A stretch of 64,000 bases of DNA, taken from contig OU342632.1 in assembly GCA_910589415.1 (NCBI GenBank), forward strand, positions 38,329,637 to 38,393,636, given 5' to 3'. This stretch comes from Malachius bipustulatus. Lineage: Eukaryota > Arthropoda > Insecta > Coleoptera > Melyridae. Under the pieces are notes generated by a model. The model ran no database searches. It was not told the origin of the DNA and saw only the letters and a program-made list of their open reading frames with translations. How positions within the stretch are numbered: the stretch's first letter is position 1; each line of letters starts with the position of its first letter. This document shows, in pieces, positions 1-12,679 of the stretch. The translations under genes and the position numbers were made by a program.

Positions 1-2190
1 GGTAATAATTATTGTGGGCAGCAATTGAAGGGAAATATAGAAACAGTTGAGAAGGTCGGTAGCAACCCCAGGGTTAAGGGCTTATAGACCACAGCACAGA
101 GAGGCTTTTTCGCCTCCGTGGATCGAGGCAGTAAATTCCTCTAGCGGTTTCGTGAAAATGCTAATAATTTCGTGAAATATGCGCCCAGTCTTGAACGCTT
201 TATTCTCTCTGTGTGCACTACTCTTTGCGGCTTAGAGAAATGCATAAAGGGAGATCCCACAGGAACAGGCTTGGCATGTTTTCTCGCGGTTTTATGTCGA
301 CCCGTCTAAAGTCGGAGTTAGTGTCGCCTTTTTGTGTGTGGAAGTGAAGCATTTCTGGGAGATTTGCTTTATAGGACCCGCTTTTATAGCGCGTTTATGG
401 AAGTTTAGTAACGTAAAACGTTTATCCGCCGTAATTCTCACTTAACATTTAACTTTCGGGAAATAAGGTCACGGTGAATTTTAAATATGTATTTATTGTC
501 AAATTTGTTCATATTTTTTTCATATTCATTTATAACAACCTTAATAAAACCACAATTTTTTCCAAGCTTTTCAAAAACTACATTTCAACTTAATAATGAG
601 CTGCTAAAAATATGTAGGTATGAATACGGAAACAATAAAAAAGTATAAAACAAGTAGGAATGAACTATCAAACCAAATTATTCTTGCATTAGGAAAAGTT
701 AAATTGGTTAGTTATTTTCTGTATACTCATGAAGTGTCCTGGATAGGAAGAATTGACTCTGTCATTTTTAGCTTCATAATGTCAAAGAGAAAAAATAATA
801 ATAACCCAGTTTCCCCTACTTCGAGTGGTAAACATTTACAGACGCCGCTTCATCGATTTGATTATCTCCTATAAATCAAAAACCAATCTCCTTGATTATG
901 GTCCCGGACCTGGCACTCTCATCTCGATCAAATAAAAAGTCAAAAGTTGTTAATTGTTACATAACTCACTTTCAGAATGCTGTTTTTCTTCCTTCAGTGA
1001 AGCAAAGTAACTATCGCAGTGGCAAAAAAAGGGCACGGGATGCCTCGTTCCCATATAATCTGATTAACTCAACCAGAAAACGTTGGAACTTTTCAGCTCT
1101 TTTAACAAGAACGAAAGCTTATTAAAAGCAAATGTGTCCACTGCGGCCAATTAACCGACAACAAGAGCTAAAAATGTATCAATTAGCTTTGAAGTAATAG
1201 GTACGGTACCTTATAGCGTTTTATTATTCAACCATTTTCTCGATTTTATTGCAGCTCTATGATCCGCTATACCCACTCAACTAGGTACCTACATCAAAGC
1301 TGAGTTTATTTCTTTCTTAAAATGAGAAAAAATCTGATTATGGACTACGCCAGCATTTAAATAACGTTTAGCTTTACAAGTTTGAATTAGTGTTATATAG
1401 GTGATACATTTTATACAACTCAAGAAATTAATTCCACTCAAATATAACTTCCAAGAGTAGCAGTAAAGTTTCGAGAAGATTTAAATTAAACTCCTTCAGC
1501 AGTTACAAATGCTATACACATTTAGGGCTCAATTTATCTGAAATAAACAAAACTACATGAATATTCTACTGGAAAGTTTGTCTCTTTCCACAAGCTGTTG
1601 CGGGTGGCGTAATCTTAAGATTTCACTAACTGAAACAGTAATACTTAGTTGTAAGACATCTTCAGAATCCTCTTCTTGACATCGCAGAAACCCTTTTCAT
1701 GAGTTTCGCTACATTTATAATTGAGTCGTGAAGCGTCTAAAACTTCCAATTCGACTGCACAAAGACCAAATGTATTTGATGAGCATTAGAATTTGCGAAA
1801 TGAACATTAATTCAAACTGCCAATGAATAATTCCTGCGGTGTAAGAGCATCCCCCAGCATAACCTGTTTGTTATTTCGGATCGCCAAACTAATTTAGAAT
1901 AAAAAGGTATCTAGATCGAAAAATAAATTCGTTGTTCTTATACTCTGCTTGATACTTACACTACACTACGTTTGACATTTCATGGTGAATGAAATTTTGG
2001 TAGTATTTCAAATCTCAAGCTTCAAACCATTTAGGTATTTTTCTCGTTTCATACATTTCTTAGCTTTAAAACTCAAAAATCCCTACGGCCACATCGCCAC
2101 ATCTAATAATTAATTCACCATAGACAAAAACAATTTATGATCATTTTCTTATTTTAGTAGGTATGTAGGTATAAACACTCCTTTTTTGAG
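1..2190. other. AT-rich non-coding stretch, nothing recognised
   Basis: No open frame here carries a recognisable domain; the longest frames are under 90 codons and rich in Lys, Asn and Ser, as expected from AT-rich random sequence. Bases 60-460 are somewhat richer in GC than the rest. Consistent with intron or intergenic DNA. Confidence 0.5.
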
Positions 2191-2197
2191 TGTTTTT

Positions 2198-2262
2198 TTT
2201 TCATGTCTATAACAAATTTTTCGCCTATTTTTGCATTTCCTAGATGCCCTTTAAGTTTAAAA
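2198..2262 (-). repeat. Terminal fragment of the 45970-type foldback repeat
   Basis: This stretch matches the right arm of the element at 45970-46412 (compare 46342-46400): both share a 'ctatttttgcatttccta' block followed by 'atgcccttta'. The same words appear in inverse orientation at the left ends of the elements at 23697 and 45970. Only one arm is present here, so it is a truncated copy. Confidence 0.6.
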
Positions 2263-4676
2263 AATTACCATTTAGACTTTAAAGATTTTAAGAAGTGATT
2301 TTATACAACTTCTTCAACTGTTACCTGCCAAAGCCACGATGATCAAAACCTCATAGCCTCTGCATCGTTCCTACCTGTGTTGGAGACATGCGCAGAGAAA
2401 CCTTCAGCTTTTATAAAATAACGAAAATCTGGCAGTCGCGAGCTCTTAGTCTGTTAATTGATCTCTCAAAACGGCACTGAATGTTAACGAAACCTGTGAC
2501 GTATTAACGATTTTACAGCCTAACTGCCTACAGCCACTGGATTAATCGCTATATGAATTCTTGAGACTTTAACTTGACTATAAAATCGTTAGTACCTGAC
2601 AGGTTTCGATAAAATTTGGTATAGTACTGTTTTAAGAGCTGATGAATTGCTCAGATTTTTTTCTACTAAACACTGATCTAGTTTGCCATGGAATTTGTAA
2701 GAATGAGGCGATATTTCTAAAAAAAAAAACATCAAGCTTTAACATTTATAAAAAATCCGGTTACCTAAAAAGGCAAAATTTAAACTTTTCCAGGATGATT
2801 AAACAACAAATGGATCACATTGTATGTATAAATGACGAAATTTTTGTACATAAATGTTTTATTTACTGTCAAACAATTGTTCACTTCTCTCTAAATACTT
2901 ATAAATCAATAAGTATCAACGATAGATACCTGGACTGACTTCATGAATTCTTCTCATGTCTACTAAATTGATTCTTACAAACCATTAAGTTCAAATTCGA
3001 CCTCGAACTTCAGAACAAACCGAAATTAGAAAGTTCTCTTCCAGGTTATTGGATATTTGTACATCATAAGCTATTTCACTTTGATTGGATGCAAAGTTTT
3101 CGAGGTAAAAATAAGCTCGACGACTCAAGTTCAAATAAATTCTACTTAAAGTACGATTTCATTATAAGAGCTCGTGGATATTTAAAGTTTAAAGAGATGG
3201 CGATCCCCGCACGTATTTTAGGAGGCTTTCTTACCACGACAGCTCAATTAAAAACTTCGCCGCTCGCAAATCGCATAGAGTTAATAAATAATCGTTCATA
3301 GATAAATAATTGATTAAATTTGAATTGGACCCACGCCTTAATGACGTTTCTGTTCTCTGTCGTGACGGCGGAGTTTTATTTCAGCAGATCGCGGAATGCC
3401 GCTGTTTTCCTCCAGGAAGTTTCACAAAAGCAATTATACCTGGTGCAATAAACGCTGCTGCTCAGATCTCTACAAAGTTATACTTTCATTTTAAACTTTG
3501 TAACTGCTTTTGTCTTCTTCCGAGCCTTAACTAGTTCTATTTTCAACTTTGTCATTATGCAAAAGTTTATTGGCGACAAGTCGAAAATCACTGCAGATAA
3601 TAATACCAAGGGAAGGGACACACCTATACTAATATATTATTATAAATACTTTGCTGGAACAAAATTGAAATAAGAAGATAAGATCTGTGAACACAGTCTC
3701 ATGTAAGGAATTTCTTAGCAAACGGGTACCTGAAATAAGGCTTTAAATCTAAGAGCATAGTTTCAACAGCTAGCGGAACGTAATCTCCCAAACATTAATG
3801 GTAGATAAAAGCAAAATTGGATGAAGTACACTCGGGTTCAAAATAAACGAGCCACTAAAAGTGTTGAAAACTCTTGGCTCGTATTTTTATTGTAATAATT
3901 GAGAATTCCCTTAACTACTTAAAATTACTACAGAGTCTGATTAGTTTTCCAAAGATAACCATTCGATATCAATTATCTGTGAAAACTGTTCCAAACACCA
4001 GAATATTTGGATACTTTCAAGATAAAAAAGGTTATTATTCGATTTATCTGGAAAGTGTTATTCTTTTACACATCTCTGAAAGGTGAAATCAGCTTGAGGA
4101 AGCCTGTCTGAGTACATCCCATAATAAACGCTGGTACTCCATTTTCTTGCTTTGAAGACTCAGCAGATTATGTATCAAATCAGGATTACCAATCAGGCTC
4201 CTGAATGAAGTCTAATAACTTCAGTGTATGCTTGGGTGGAGATTTCTGAACTTGCGAAAATTATTTCAGAGACGACTGTATTTGAGTGTTACGCTTTCTT
4301 GTTCTAAAAAAAAACTCTCTGAGCTTCCTAGACGCCAACATGTTTACTATACTGAAAGCAAGCTTATGTGAAACTCTGTCTACGCTCGTCTATCGAGATG
4401 TCAGTCGCTGAGGATCTGCTGGATCTATAGTTAGATTAATAAAAAAAGCGTCACTAATGGAGTTTCGTCTGAATGCAGTAGATATATTGAATTTCAATTT
4501 CTTCTCAAAACATTATTTATGTAGCGCAGCAATAAGATTCTCTCCATAGCAAATTTACGAAAAGATGCCTGGGAAACTGTAATTTTAAATGAAAAGAAGG
4601 AAGGCCCAAAAACAAGACGGATTAGAAGGAAACTTATTCAGTAGTAAACCAAGTTTCACATGTAAAATGACGGTAA
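2263..4676. other. Non-coding stretch, nothing recognised
   Basis: Several short frames (for example 2642-2938, 3089-3301 and 3310-3534) are open but show no domain or motif and have the composition of background sequence. I see no repeat arm or RNA gene in this stretch. Confidence 0.45.
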
Positions 4677-4863
4677 CAACATGTTACTTACACCGACGTC
4701 AAAAAATGGTGGCCCAATTCACGGCTTTGTGACGTCTCCTATTGGTTGTTTTCAGTTATAGATGAGATTTTAGGTCCCTAAACGACGTGTTTTCAACGTA
4801 ACTTATAGTTTGCTGACGTCAGTGACCAATTACCACCAAGACATGACGTTATAATCATGTGTC
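4677..4863. repeat. Small imperfect palindrome rich in TGACGT sites (possible MITE)
   Basis: The two ends are inverted relative to each other: acatg at about 4678 and catgt at about 4856, with tggtgg...caatt on the left matched by caattaccacca on the right. Within the 160 bp between 4695 and 4850 there are six ACGT cores, four of them in GACGTC/TGACGT context, including a perfect TGACGTCA at 4814-4821. It could be a short MITE, or a cluster of CRE/bZIP-type binding sites; the paired inverted ends favour a MITE. Confidence 0.4.
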
Positions 4864-5039
4864 TCGGCAACCTGGGTACAAGATCAAATGTTTGATATCT
4901 ATATATTCTGATTGCTCTTGATTTTTTTAATATCCAAATTTTATCGTCTGGATTTTTTTGTCAATTAACGAGCCTCGACTGCTTAGGATATCGACACAAC
5001 TACAAAATAGTTACGAGACTTGAGAAATTGAGATCGGTC

Positions 5040-5940
5040 TCAAATAATCTATGGTGCCAGCGGGTTTCGATATATTGTGGGAACTCTGTCGGGATGTGCC
5101 TCAAAGTAAGGATGTTCTAGCACTGCTCGTAGAATGGTGGGTTAGGGTTACCAGATTCCATTAGATAGCCATGCGTGGTGCTGGTGTGTCCAACTCTTAA
5201 ACATCGCATTATGGTTTTGGCGGCAATTGACTTGGGTTTGTTCTTGACTGTCTAGTGTACAGCTTTCTCCTTGAGTGGATCCACTGATTTTGACACTTTA
5301 CCAGGACGTTTTTTTTCATGAGGTTGGTTTGATCCGACTTAAGTTGAATCTCATCGACGGGGACAGGTTAGAATTTGGAGCTTCACTACCTGCTCTATTA
5401 GCTTTTTCGTTGCCAATGATGATGAGGCGATGAGTTTTAGCGACGACAGTGTTTAGTATTTTGTCAAATTGTTCAGAGTTGGTGAACAGGTGAGTTCTAA
5501 GAAAGCTTGCTCAAGGATTCTGTTACAACTTTCATGCTTTTAGAGTTTGTGCAAAGAGGTAGGTTAAGTTTTTTTTTAATTGGTTGCAGCCTTTTTGAGG
5601 GGTTATTGGGCAATACTACAGCGGTGTTAAAAATATCTGGACGGGATTATTATTAGAGTTAGCAGATACTCTGGCTGAGTAGGAAAGGAGGAGCTGTTCT
5701 CGGTGAAGCGAAAGTGGCAGTTGGTCGGGCTGGATCAAGCCCGAAGCTAAATTCGGAGTGCATTGTTGTGCAACTCTATCTAGACTGTTCAGATTTGTCT
5801 TTCTAGCAGTGGAGTAGACCAGACTTCCGTAATCCAGTTTTGAACGTACCAGGGAACAGTTATATTCTGAGGAGGTGCTCTTCGGCTTCCCACTGGTATT
5901 GTGATAGTACTTGGAGGATGTTCAGACTGGGGTAATTTCT
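5040..5940 (-). pseudogene. Decayed LINE 3' half: end of RT plus RNase H tail
   Basis: Read on the minus strand in shifting frames, this stretch first gives LNILQVLSQYQWEAEEHLLR (about 5935-5870), then RSKLDYGSLVYSTAR (about 5850-5805), which is the thumb region of I/Jockey-type LINE reverse transcriptases. GNEKANRAGSEA follows (about 5415-5380), resembling the GNEKAD motif of the LINE RNase H domain. Last comes RCLRVGHTSTTHGYLM (about 5215-5165), the conserved tail after RNase H. Stops and frameshifts lie throughout, so it cannot make protein. The palm domain with the catalytic box is absent. It probably belongs to the same broad clade as the relic at 12680-13340, which keeps the palm but lacks this tail. 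Confidence 0.75.
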
Positions 5941-8900
5941 CACAATACCACCCACGATTTTGACTAATCAGAAGACTCCAATCTAAGCTCTGACAGTCCT
6001 AGTTCTACTCTAATTCAATGACGAGTACAAAAAATTAAAAGCTTCTTTGTTCTTCCGTATAGTTAGGCTAATCTCACATAGGTACGAGAGGTATTGCTTC
6101 TAAGCCATCTTAAGAAAGAAATCAATTATATTTTATTCAAGAGAACAATATGTAGTTTTAGATATATTTCAGGTGGATGTATGACGAATTTATGACGAAA
6201 AATTAATAAACATGCCTTTATTTGCTGTAAAATCATAAGACTTTAAAACATTTTAGTGCATTTCAAAGAAAAAATAATTACTAGATTTCAGAAAACGTAA
6301 TAGTATTTGTAATCCTTTAGTCGCAAGTAAAAATTGAAGCTCAAAATCGCTGTGGTAAATACTATCAATGAACATTTTCTGGATGAAAACCAAAATAAAA
6401 ATTTGGGAAAAATGATCGTGAAAGCTTTAATGCTTGATTTTGATTGAACGCAAAAAAAACCTTTTCGTGATGATGTCACAGTAGGTTATAAAAGGTCCAC
6501 ACTGGATTCCACAGTTTTTCACAAGAAGATCTCTAGTTGGATTGGTCCTCGGGGCATCGAGCTCGCCGCCCGGGATTTGTGGAACTCCACTGCTGGCCCA
6601 TTAATAACTTCCGATGCTGAAGTGTTTGTAGTCGGGTCAAGAGAAATTAGTTATGCTGCAATTTTGAAGATATCTACCTACATACCTTTAATTATTACGA
6701 CATCTTTTCGCAAATATTGTATAATTGTTCAGTTGTATGTGATTCTAACATTTTAGGCATTTCACCCGCTCGCCTATCGATATTTGCCGAATCTGTGTCT
6801 CTGCGTTTAGACCACTAAAATGTTTCGAGAGAGCTTAATTCATTAGTGTCTATATACACAAATGATTGGCTCCTACCAACTATGAAATACCAATACCACT
6901 ACAATTATCTACACATCTCTTGCTTCTAATAACAGGGCATCGCTCGTCTGATCGATTATCCCCTATCCCCGCGCCCCTTCACACGTACCACGCACAAGAG
7001 CCACGTGTGTATATATGGGGTTGCAATTAGCGACATTGCCATTTACTCCAATTATCGAATGTATCAGTCATGCTTACCTAACATCATTAACCACGCAATT
7101 TGAATAGATCAACTGCTTCTCTGTCAAGCCATGCACAATGAGAGTGTAATATGCCCCCGAGCGAGCAGCATAGCTCCCCGCACCACCGAAGCCGATGCCT
7201 ATTGCCTCAGGGGGAGGCCCTAGTTCTCGACGCGAGTGTTATAATTATTATTATACATACATGCGAACCAGATTAATAATATCGCTAATTTCCCAGACAC
7301 ACAGCCGGTACCGGTTTGGAGCTTAGTAGAATCAGGTGGTTTCTACATAAGGCTGGCTGTAATCAAGGCCGGATTATGAATTGAAACTAAGAGTGATGAA
7401 TGCGGTTCATGTGCGCAAACAAGAGTATTTCTGTTGTCATAAATTTAAATATCTAATGATAAGTGCTGTTATACCTATTCTTGCAATGTCATCAATATAC
7501 AATACAGTAGGTACCCAACTTTATTAGGCTGATAAATTTAGAAATTCTTTTTGATTTAATTTACTTAGAAATAGAAAAGCATCATGTATCGTCTCTAAGT
7601 AGTAACAGTGTTATGAATTCTTATATATACGGTGATAAAGAGTTCAGGTAATCACCGCTTGAACAATATGAACATAAAACGTAATTTTAGATAATAAAAA
7701 ATTTGAGCTTCCCGTACGTGAACATGCGGTAGTATATTAAGATCAATTTTGTGTGAATGCAGATCACCATTTAGATCTCAGCCCATATTTCCGTTTCTAA
7801 TATCCTGAGCTGACAAACCTGGCTGTATAAGGTAAGGTATTCATTATATTCTCACCAACCTCGCGGGAGTCGTGGCACATACATATAAATCCATCGAGGG
7901 GTGATTCTACCCTTGAATAAACGTCAGCTTGATTACTTCCGATCACGGCCGACAGATTTCATATTTTCGCCTGTATAAACTTGCCCAACTTCCATGAAAG
8001 AAGTTTGTTATTTGAATACGAACGGGAAATAATGAAAGTTTAGCGAAGACCGGGCGATCTGCGCCCCCGGTTCGATGCGTATTTTCCACCTGACGCCGCC
8101 ACCGTCGGTATATTGATTTTGAGGCTCTCAGCAGCGGCTGCTGCGGCCCCCAGCATGCCGCCTCTCTTATATGATACGTCCCCCGCGACTCAGCTCTAAA
8201 TACGGACACCTGCAGTTATTTCTTAACAACGGTGATATTTTATGTACAGGGTGAATAATAAAATTATTAATACAATTTGGAATTGTGCAGAGATCTTATT
8301 ACAATAGTCAGCATTTCTTTGTTCGGGAATGTTCGTATACTGATCCGCACAGCGAGACAACGTATCTGAGTAATTGCTTGAGAATGAGAAATAAAAAAAA
8401 AAATACAGCAGTCGGCAGCAAGGCCAATTTTAAAATAAATAGATGGATATTTGGCATATAGGCATATAGGCATATTTGTTATTCCATCTTATTTGAATGA
8501 ATTACCTAAGGTCTAGTGATACAATTATTAACAGAAATCATAATAATATTGGTAGCTAATAAAAGTATCTATATAAAATTAATAAAATTATTCATAAAAA
8601 TAATTAATGAGTTAGATTAGTAAATAATAATTATTTAATTATTATTATAACATGTTTCGCTTATTAAAACTGGAGCTAAATGGGTTGGGAAACTATAACG
8701 GCCTGCTCCCGGAGCTGTTGATTTGTGTATGGATACATCAACAACGGTTTAAAATCATACCAATCTTTCATTGTTCAAATAGATGAAACTCGCAGCTAGT
8801 TTAACCTGTTTGTCGATTAATCAAACTTCGTTGCTTTGTTGCAATTAAGTGCAAGGTATAAAATGAAACATTAAATGAAACGAATCCTGTCATTTATAGC

Positions 8901-8953
8901 GATGACACTAATTAGCGGATTCATTGCTCTAAAGTTATTTGCCAACCGTTTTT
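5941..8953. other. Non-coding stretch with three GC-richer islands
   Basis: No gene is supported. The blocks at about 6537-6610, 7140-7240 and 8037-8215 are clearly richer in GC than the AT-rich surroundings. They contain no convincing open frame or RNA fold that I can assign. Such islands in long insect introns are often conserved regulatory elements, but that is inference. The frame at 7943-8209 on minus has no recognisable domain. Confidence 0.35.
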
Positions 8954-9732
8954 ACAGGGTGAGTCAGTTTTTTGTAGCATGAATTCACCATTGAATATAT
9001 ACGACCTGCTTTAAGGAATAAAATTTCCAATAAATATAATGTCCGGAAAAGTTTGGAAAAAAAGACACAGGGTGTTGAAAAAAAATCTTTTTTTCAGTTA
9101 TCTTCTCATTACTTGGGCTTTTCTCAATATTTTAACAAATAGGTTATTTATTATAATTAACAGCATACAAAACTAAAAAAACGGTATACCCATAAATATC
9201 CGAAATTCCCCATAGTTTTTGGGTAAATTGAGTCTAAACTTCCTCGTACCATTTATTTAGCTGAAAAAAATGATAATTTTTTTCAATTATTATTTAAAAT
9301 AACAAATTACCTAATAATAATATCGAAAAAAATGAGCTTATTTTTGTGGTATTATGAAGTTTAGACTCAATTTACTTAAAAACTATGGAGAATTTCGAAT
9401 ATTCATAACTATACCTTTTTTGTAAGAAAAAAAAAACTCCAGGGAATTCAAAGCTGAAAAGTAAGGTCTTGTAAGTCCATGGGCGTAGAAGTTGTTGAGC
9501 GAAACAGAGCCATATACCCTGTATCCACACCACTGATGAATTTTTTTTTACCCAAAACATTCGTTTTGTGCGCTATGAATTAAAATATTGAGAATTCTCA
9601 AGTTATGCAGCGAAAATTGAAGAATTTTTTTTTAAGATCGGACATATTATGTTTATTGGAACTTTTATTACTTAAAACACGTCTTCTATACACTGGTAAA
9701 GTGCTGCTGGAAAAAACTGACTCACCCTCTAG
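8954..9732. mobile_element. Foldback MITE with acagggtgagtcag termini
   Basis: The left end reads acagggtgagtcagtttttt and the right end (about 9709-9730) is its reverse complement with one or two changes. A second nested inverted repeat lies inside: about 9181-9246 pairs with about 9356-9420. The total is about 780 bp with no transposase, the pattern of a non-autonomous DNA transposon. Several other places in the window share the start acagggtg, so the family or a related one is probably abundant in this genome. Target-site duplication is not clear. Confidence 0.7.
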
Positions 9733-9859
9733 AATGTAATAATGTAATAAATCAAAATTTTCAGTATAACCTCCAACTAACAAGAATATCACAGCCAAAC
9801 ATATATTTACAAATTTCATGGCTGGGTTTATTTACGGTACACAATTTAGGAATTCAACA

Positions 9860-10295
9860 TTACACGCCAACATGTAGATTATGTATCAACGTCAATGTTG
9901 ACTACTCCACCTGAAAAAGAAGAAGAAGATAACGGCTATGCATTTTAAATGAACCAGATACAGATGTTGCCAGTTACAAGAAACTAAATTAAGAAATCAA
10001 CAATGAAAGATAGAGACTGTCCAAAATCAATAGAAGACTTACGTACAGAGATACTATACCTTGCAATGATAACGTTTGCAAAAACAGCATGCAAGAGAGA
10101 TGAGTCGCCAACGAAACACGAATTATGATTCCAAAGTCACTACAAAAATTTTTTTTGGGAGAATTACACACAGAACATCATACTGGCATCGTAAATATTA
10201 AGGCTCTAACAAAAGGAAAATACACACCATTTATTGACGTCGATGCTGAGCCGAAATGGGAGGACATTGGCAAGAACTGAATGGGATTTTTTTGA
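9860..10295 (+). pseudogene. Gypsy-type retrotransposon pol fragment, left part (integrase zinc-binding region)
   Basis: Shifting plus frames give NGYAF and MLPVT words (about 9930-9985), typical of the linker between RNase H and integrase in Ty3/Gypsy pol. An unbroken frame at about 10158-10276 then reads GELHTEHHTGIVNIKALTKG and ends WEDIGKN, matching the His-rich start of the integrase zinc-binding domain. A TGA at 10277 stands where the next Cys would be expected. The rest of the integrase resumes at 13341 in the same orientation, so the gene appears to have been split by the LINE insertions between. About 100 bp of the expected integrase linker is missing. The element is dead. Confidence 0.7.
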
Positions 10296-12670
10296 AAAAT
10301 ATTTTTTCTTTTTTTGACAAATCTTTACTTTGACAAATATTTCCCACTCGAAAAATCTAAAAATCACAGCACTCGACTCGCCGGGCCCAGATGGCTCACC
10401 CCCGAAATACGCCAACTCTACGACAAAATTAATCTCCTCAGCCCTCTGAAAAATACTTCCAACGCCCAGTTCAAATCACAACTCATTAGTCTGCAACGAA
10501 AGTTTAAGTACTTGATAAGGCAGGAAACAAAACGACGCAATGATATCTTCATTAGCGAATCTGAAAATCCAATTAAATCTGGGTGGACCCTTATAAACAA
10601 ACACCGCCAATCGGCGACCCATTCTCAAAAAATCGTAGAGCTGAACTTTCAGGGTACAACTTCGGAGGATCCTGAGGAAATGTCCGAAATGCTTAATAGC
10701 GTTTTTCTCTCAAATGATTCCCTCGTCTACAATCATACTCATGGTTCTAACGTGGCAACTTCTGTTTCTTCGTCATTCATGTTCTACCCCACTTCACCCG
10801 GGGAAATCAATCGCGTCGTCCTCAGGTTTAAGGGCAAAATGTCATCGGGCCTAGATGAGATTCCCTCCTTCATTGCCAAACACTGCATATCCGTGCTGGC
10901 TCATCCACTCGCAGATATTATAAATAGCTCCTTTCTGACTGGTGTATTCCCCGAGCAACTCAAAGCCGCACTCGTTAAACCCATTTTCAAAAAAGGCGAC
11001 GGTAAAAATCCCGAGAATTACAGACCGATTAGCCTGCTTTCGGTCTTTGACAAAATTATTGAGTCACTGGTTTCCCACCGTCTCTTGGACTTTCTTGAAA
11101 AGACTAGAACTCTGTCTGACTCCCAACATGGTTTCTTAAGGAACAGATCCACTGAGACTGCTCTTGTCCAACTGACGGAGTATATCTCTGGGGGAATGGA
11201 GGACGGTATCCGCACGGTGGGATGGCTTCTGGACCTCTCCTAGGCATTCGACAGTGTGTGCCATGAGTGCCTCCTTCTAAGACTGCAGGCTGTGGGTATA
11301 CGTGGACTGGCCCTCTCCTGGTTCTCCAGTTACTTGCAGGGTCGAACTCAAGCGGTGGAATTGATTGGGTCAGATGGCCGAGTGACCAGGTCCCTCTTTG
11401 CTCCTGTCTCGTCTGGAGTTCCACAGGGCAGTGTCCTTGGTCCACTCCTTTTCCTCATTTTCATCAACGAATTAGGTCCCAAAATAACATCTTCAAATTC
11501 CATCTGCGTCAACTATGCAGACGATACAACCATTCTCATTAAGATAAAGACAAGCGACATTTCGGAAATTATATCAACCGTTCAAGACCCACTGGAAAAA
11601 GCCTCTACATGGCTTAGAGTCAATAGACTAAAACTGAACTTGACAAAAACTGAATTGATAGACTTTCATTCTTCCGGATCACGTCTACCACCCCTACCTG
11701 ACATCCCGAATGAAAATTCCCTGATTAAGCCCAGAGAGGTCGTGAAATTTTCAGGCTTTCACATCGATCAAAATCTAAACTGGGCTGCTCACACAGACCT
11801 CCTATGCCACCGACTAGCTAGCTCCTGTTTCCTTTTGAGACGACTCCAACACACTGTCTCCCATAATATTCTGCTCTCTGCATATTATGGACATTTTTAT
11901 AGTCACGTAGCCTATGGCATCGCCGTCTGGGGCAGCACTGAGAAGTCCCTCAGTAAAGTCTTCCTTCTTCAGAAGAGGGCTCTCAGGATCCTGGCAGACT
12001 TATCCATCCGCGAGTCTTGCAGGGGACAATTCAGACGACTTGGTCTACTAACATTGCCCGCCCTGTATGTCTTCTCCCTCCTCAAACTTATTTACAAAAA
12101 CCAGGCTAAGCTTGATCCTTTCCGATTCTCACACAACTATCATACTCGATTCAATCTATTTAAACTACCAACCCACCACCTCTCGTCCTCTGAAAAGACG
12201 TTTACATACGCGTCTATAAAATACCTAAACCATTTCCGACTTGACCCTTCAACCGTCAGATTCTCTCAGTTCAAGTTATATCTGCGGAAACATCTCACAG
12301 AGCTTGAACCATATACTACCATGGACATACTGTCTTCCACCCCCCCCCCCCCCCTTCCTTCCCGACTTAAACACTTGAAAATATAGATACTTTCGTTTGC
12401 TAGTATCTGGTCAATTCGACTTAATATGACGATATAGTATTAGGTACTATGTATAGATAGATTAATGCTTTAATGTACACTTTTTGCTATGTTCAAGCTT
12501 TCTTTGTTCAATCGCGTGCGTACGACCTTTTGAATACGCATGCGATTTGTTTGGATTAGTTCGTTGTTTGTTTTCACGACATTTTACTCTATTTAACACT
12601 ATTGTACTGATGCAATGATTGTTGTAATTTTACGTACAATAAAGAGAGATATTATTATTATTATTATTAT
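10296..12670 (+). mobile_element. 5'-truncated CR1/L2/Daphne-like LINE, nearly intact RT with one stop
   Basis: The element begins near 10296-10314 without its endonuclease domain and ends in a microsatellite tail of ATT units (about 12652-12670), 15 bases after an AATAAA at about 12637. It lies inside a Gypsy pol gene whose two halves flank it together with the minus-strand LINE piece at 12680-13340. 5' truncation is usual for target-primed reverse transcription. The decay is light, so this is one of the younger insertions in the window. Confidence 0.85.
10314..12386 (+). pseudogene. LINE reverse transcriptase ORF with a single in-frame TAG
   Basis: One frame runs for about 690 codons, broken only by TAG at 11241-11243. 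The stop falls inside RT motif A, where LDLS-stop-AFDSV replaces the family's LDLSKAFDSV, so AAG to TAG is the simplest explanation. Motifs in order: SSGLDEIPS (about 10845), NYRPISLLSVFDKIIE (about 11017), QHGFLRNRSTETAL (about 11127), motif A, SSGVPQGSVLGPLLFLIFIN (about 11410), and the catalytic YADD box in NYADDTTIL (about 11512). The thumb and a C-terminal SCRGQFRRLGLLTLPALY block of CR1/L2/Daphne type follow. There is no ATG at the left end because the gene is truncated. A run of 15 C (12340-12354) lies near the 3' end and reads as Pro codons before the stop at 12384. Confidence 0.88.
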
Positions 12671-12679
12671 TTAAGATGT

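Noticed and set aside
2174..2201. Hairpin aacactc/gagtgtt followed by a T run, like a bacterial terminator
   Set aside because: The sequence is a eukaryotic genome with no operon context; the T run is part of ordinary AT-rich sequence.
6537..6610. Possible transposase motif (WIGPRGIELAAR) on plus
   Set aside because: It resembles WIGRGGPIEWPPR only over about 12 residues, and neither the upstream QQDGAPPH block nor the downstream LDFFLWG block is present.
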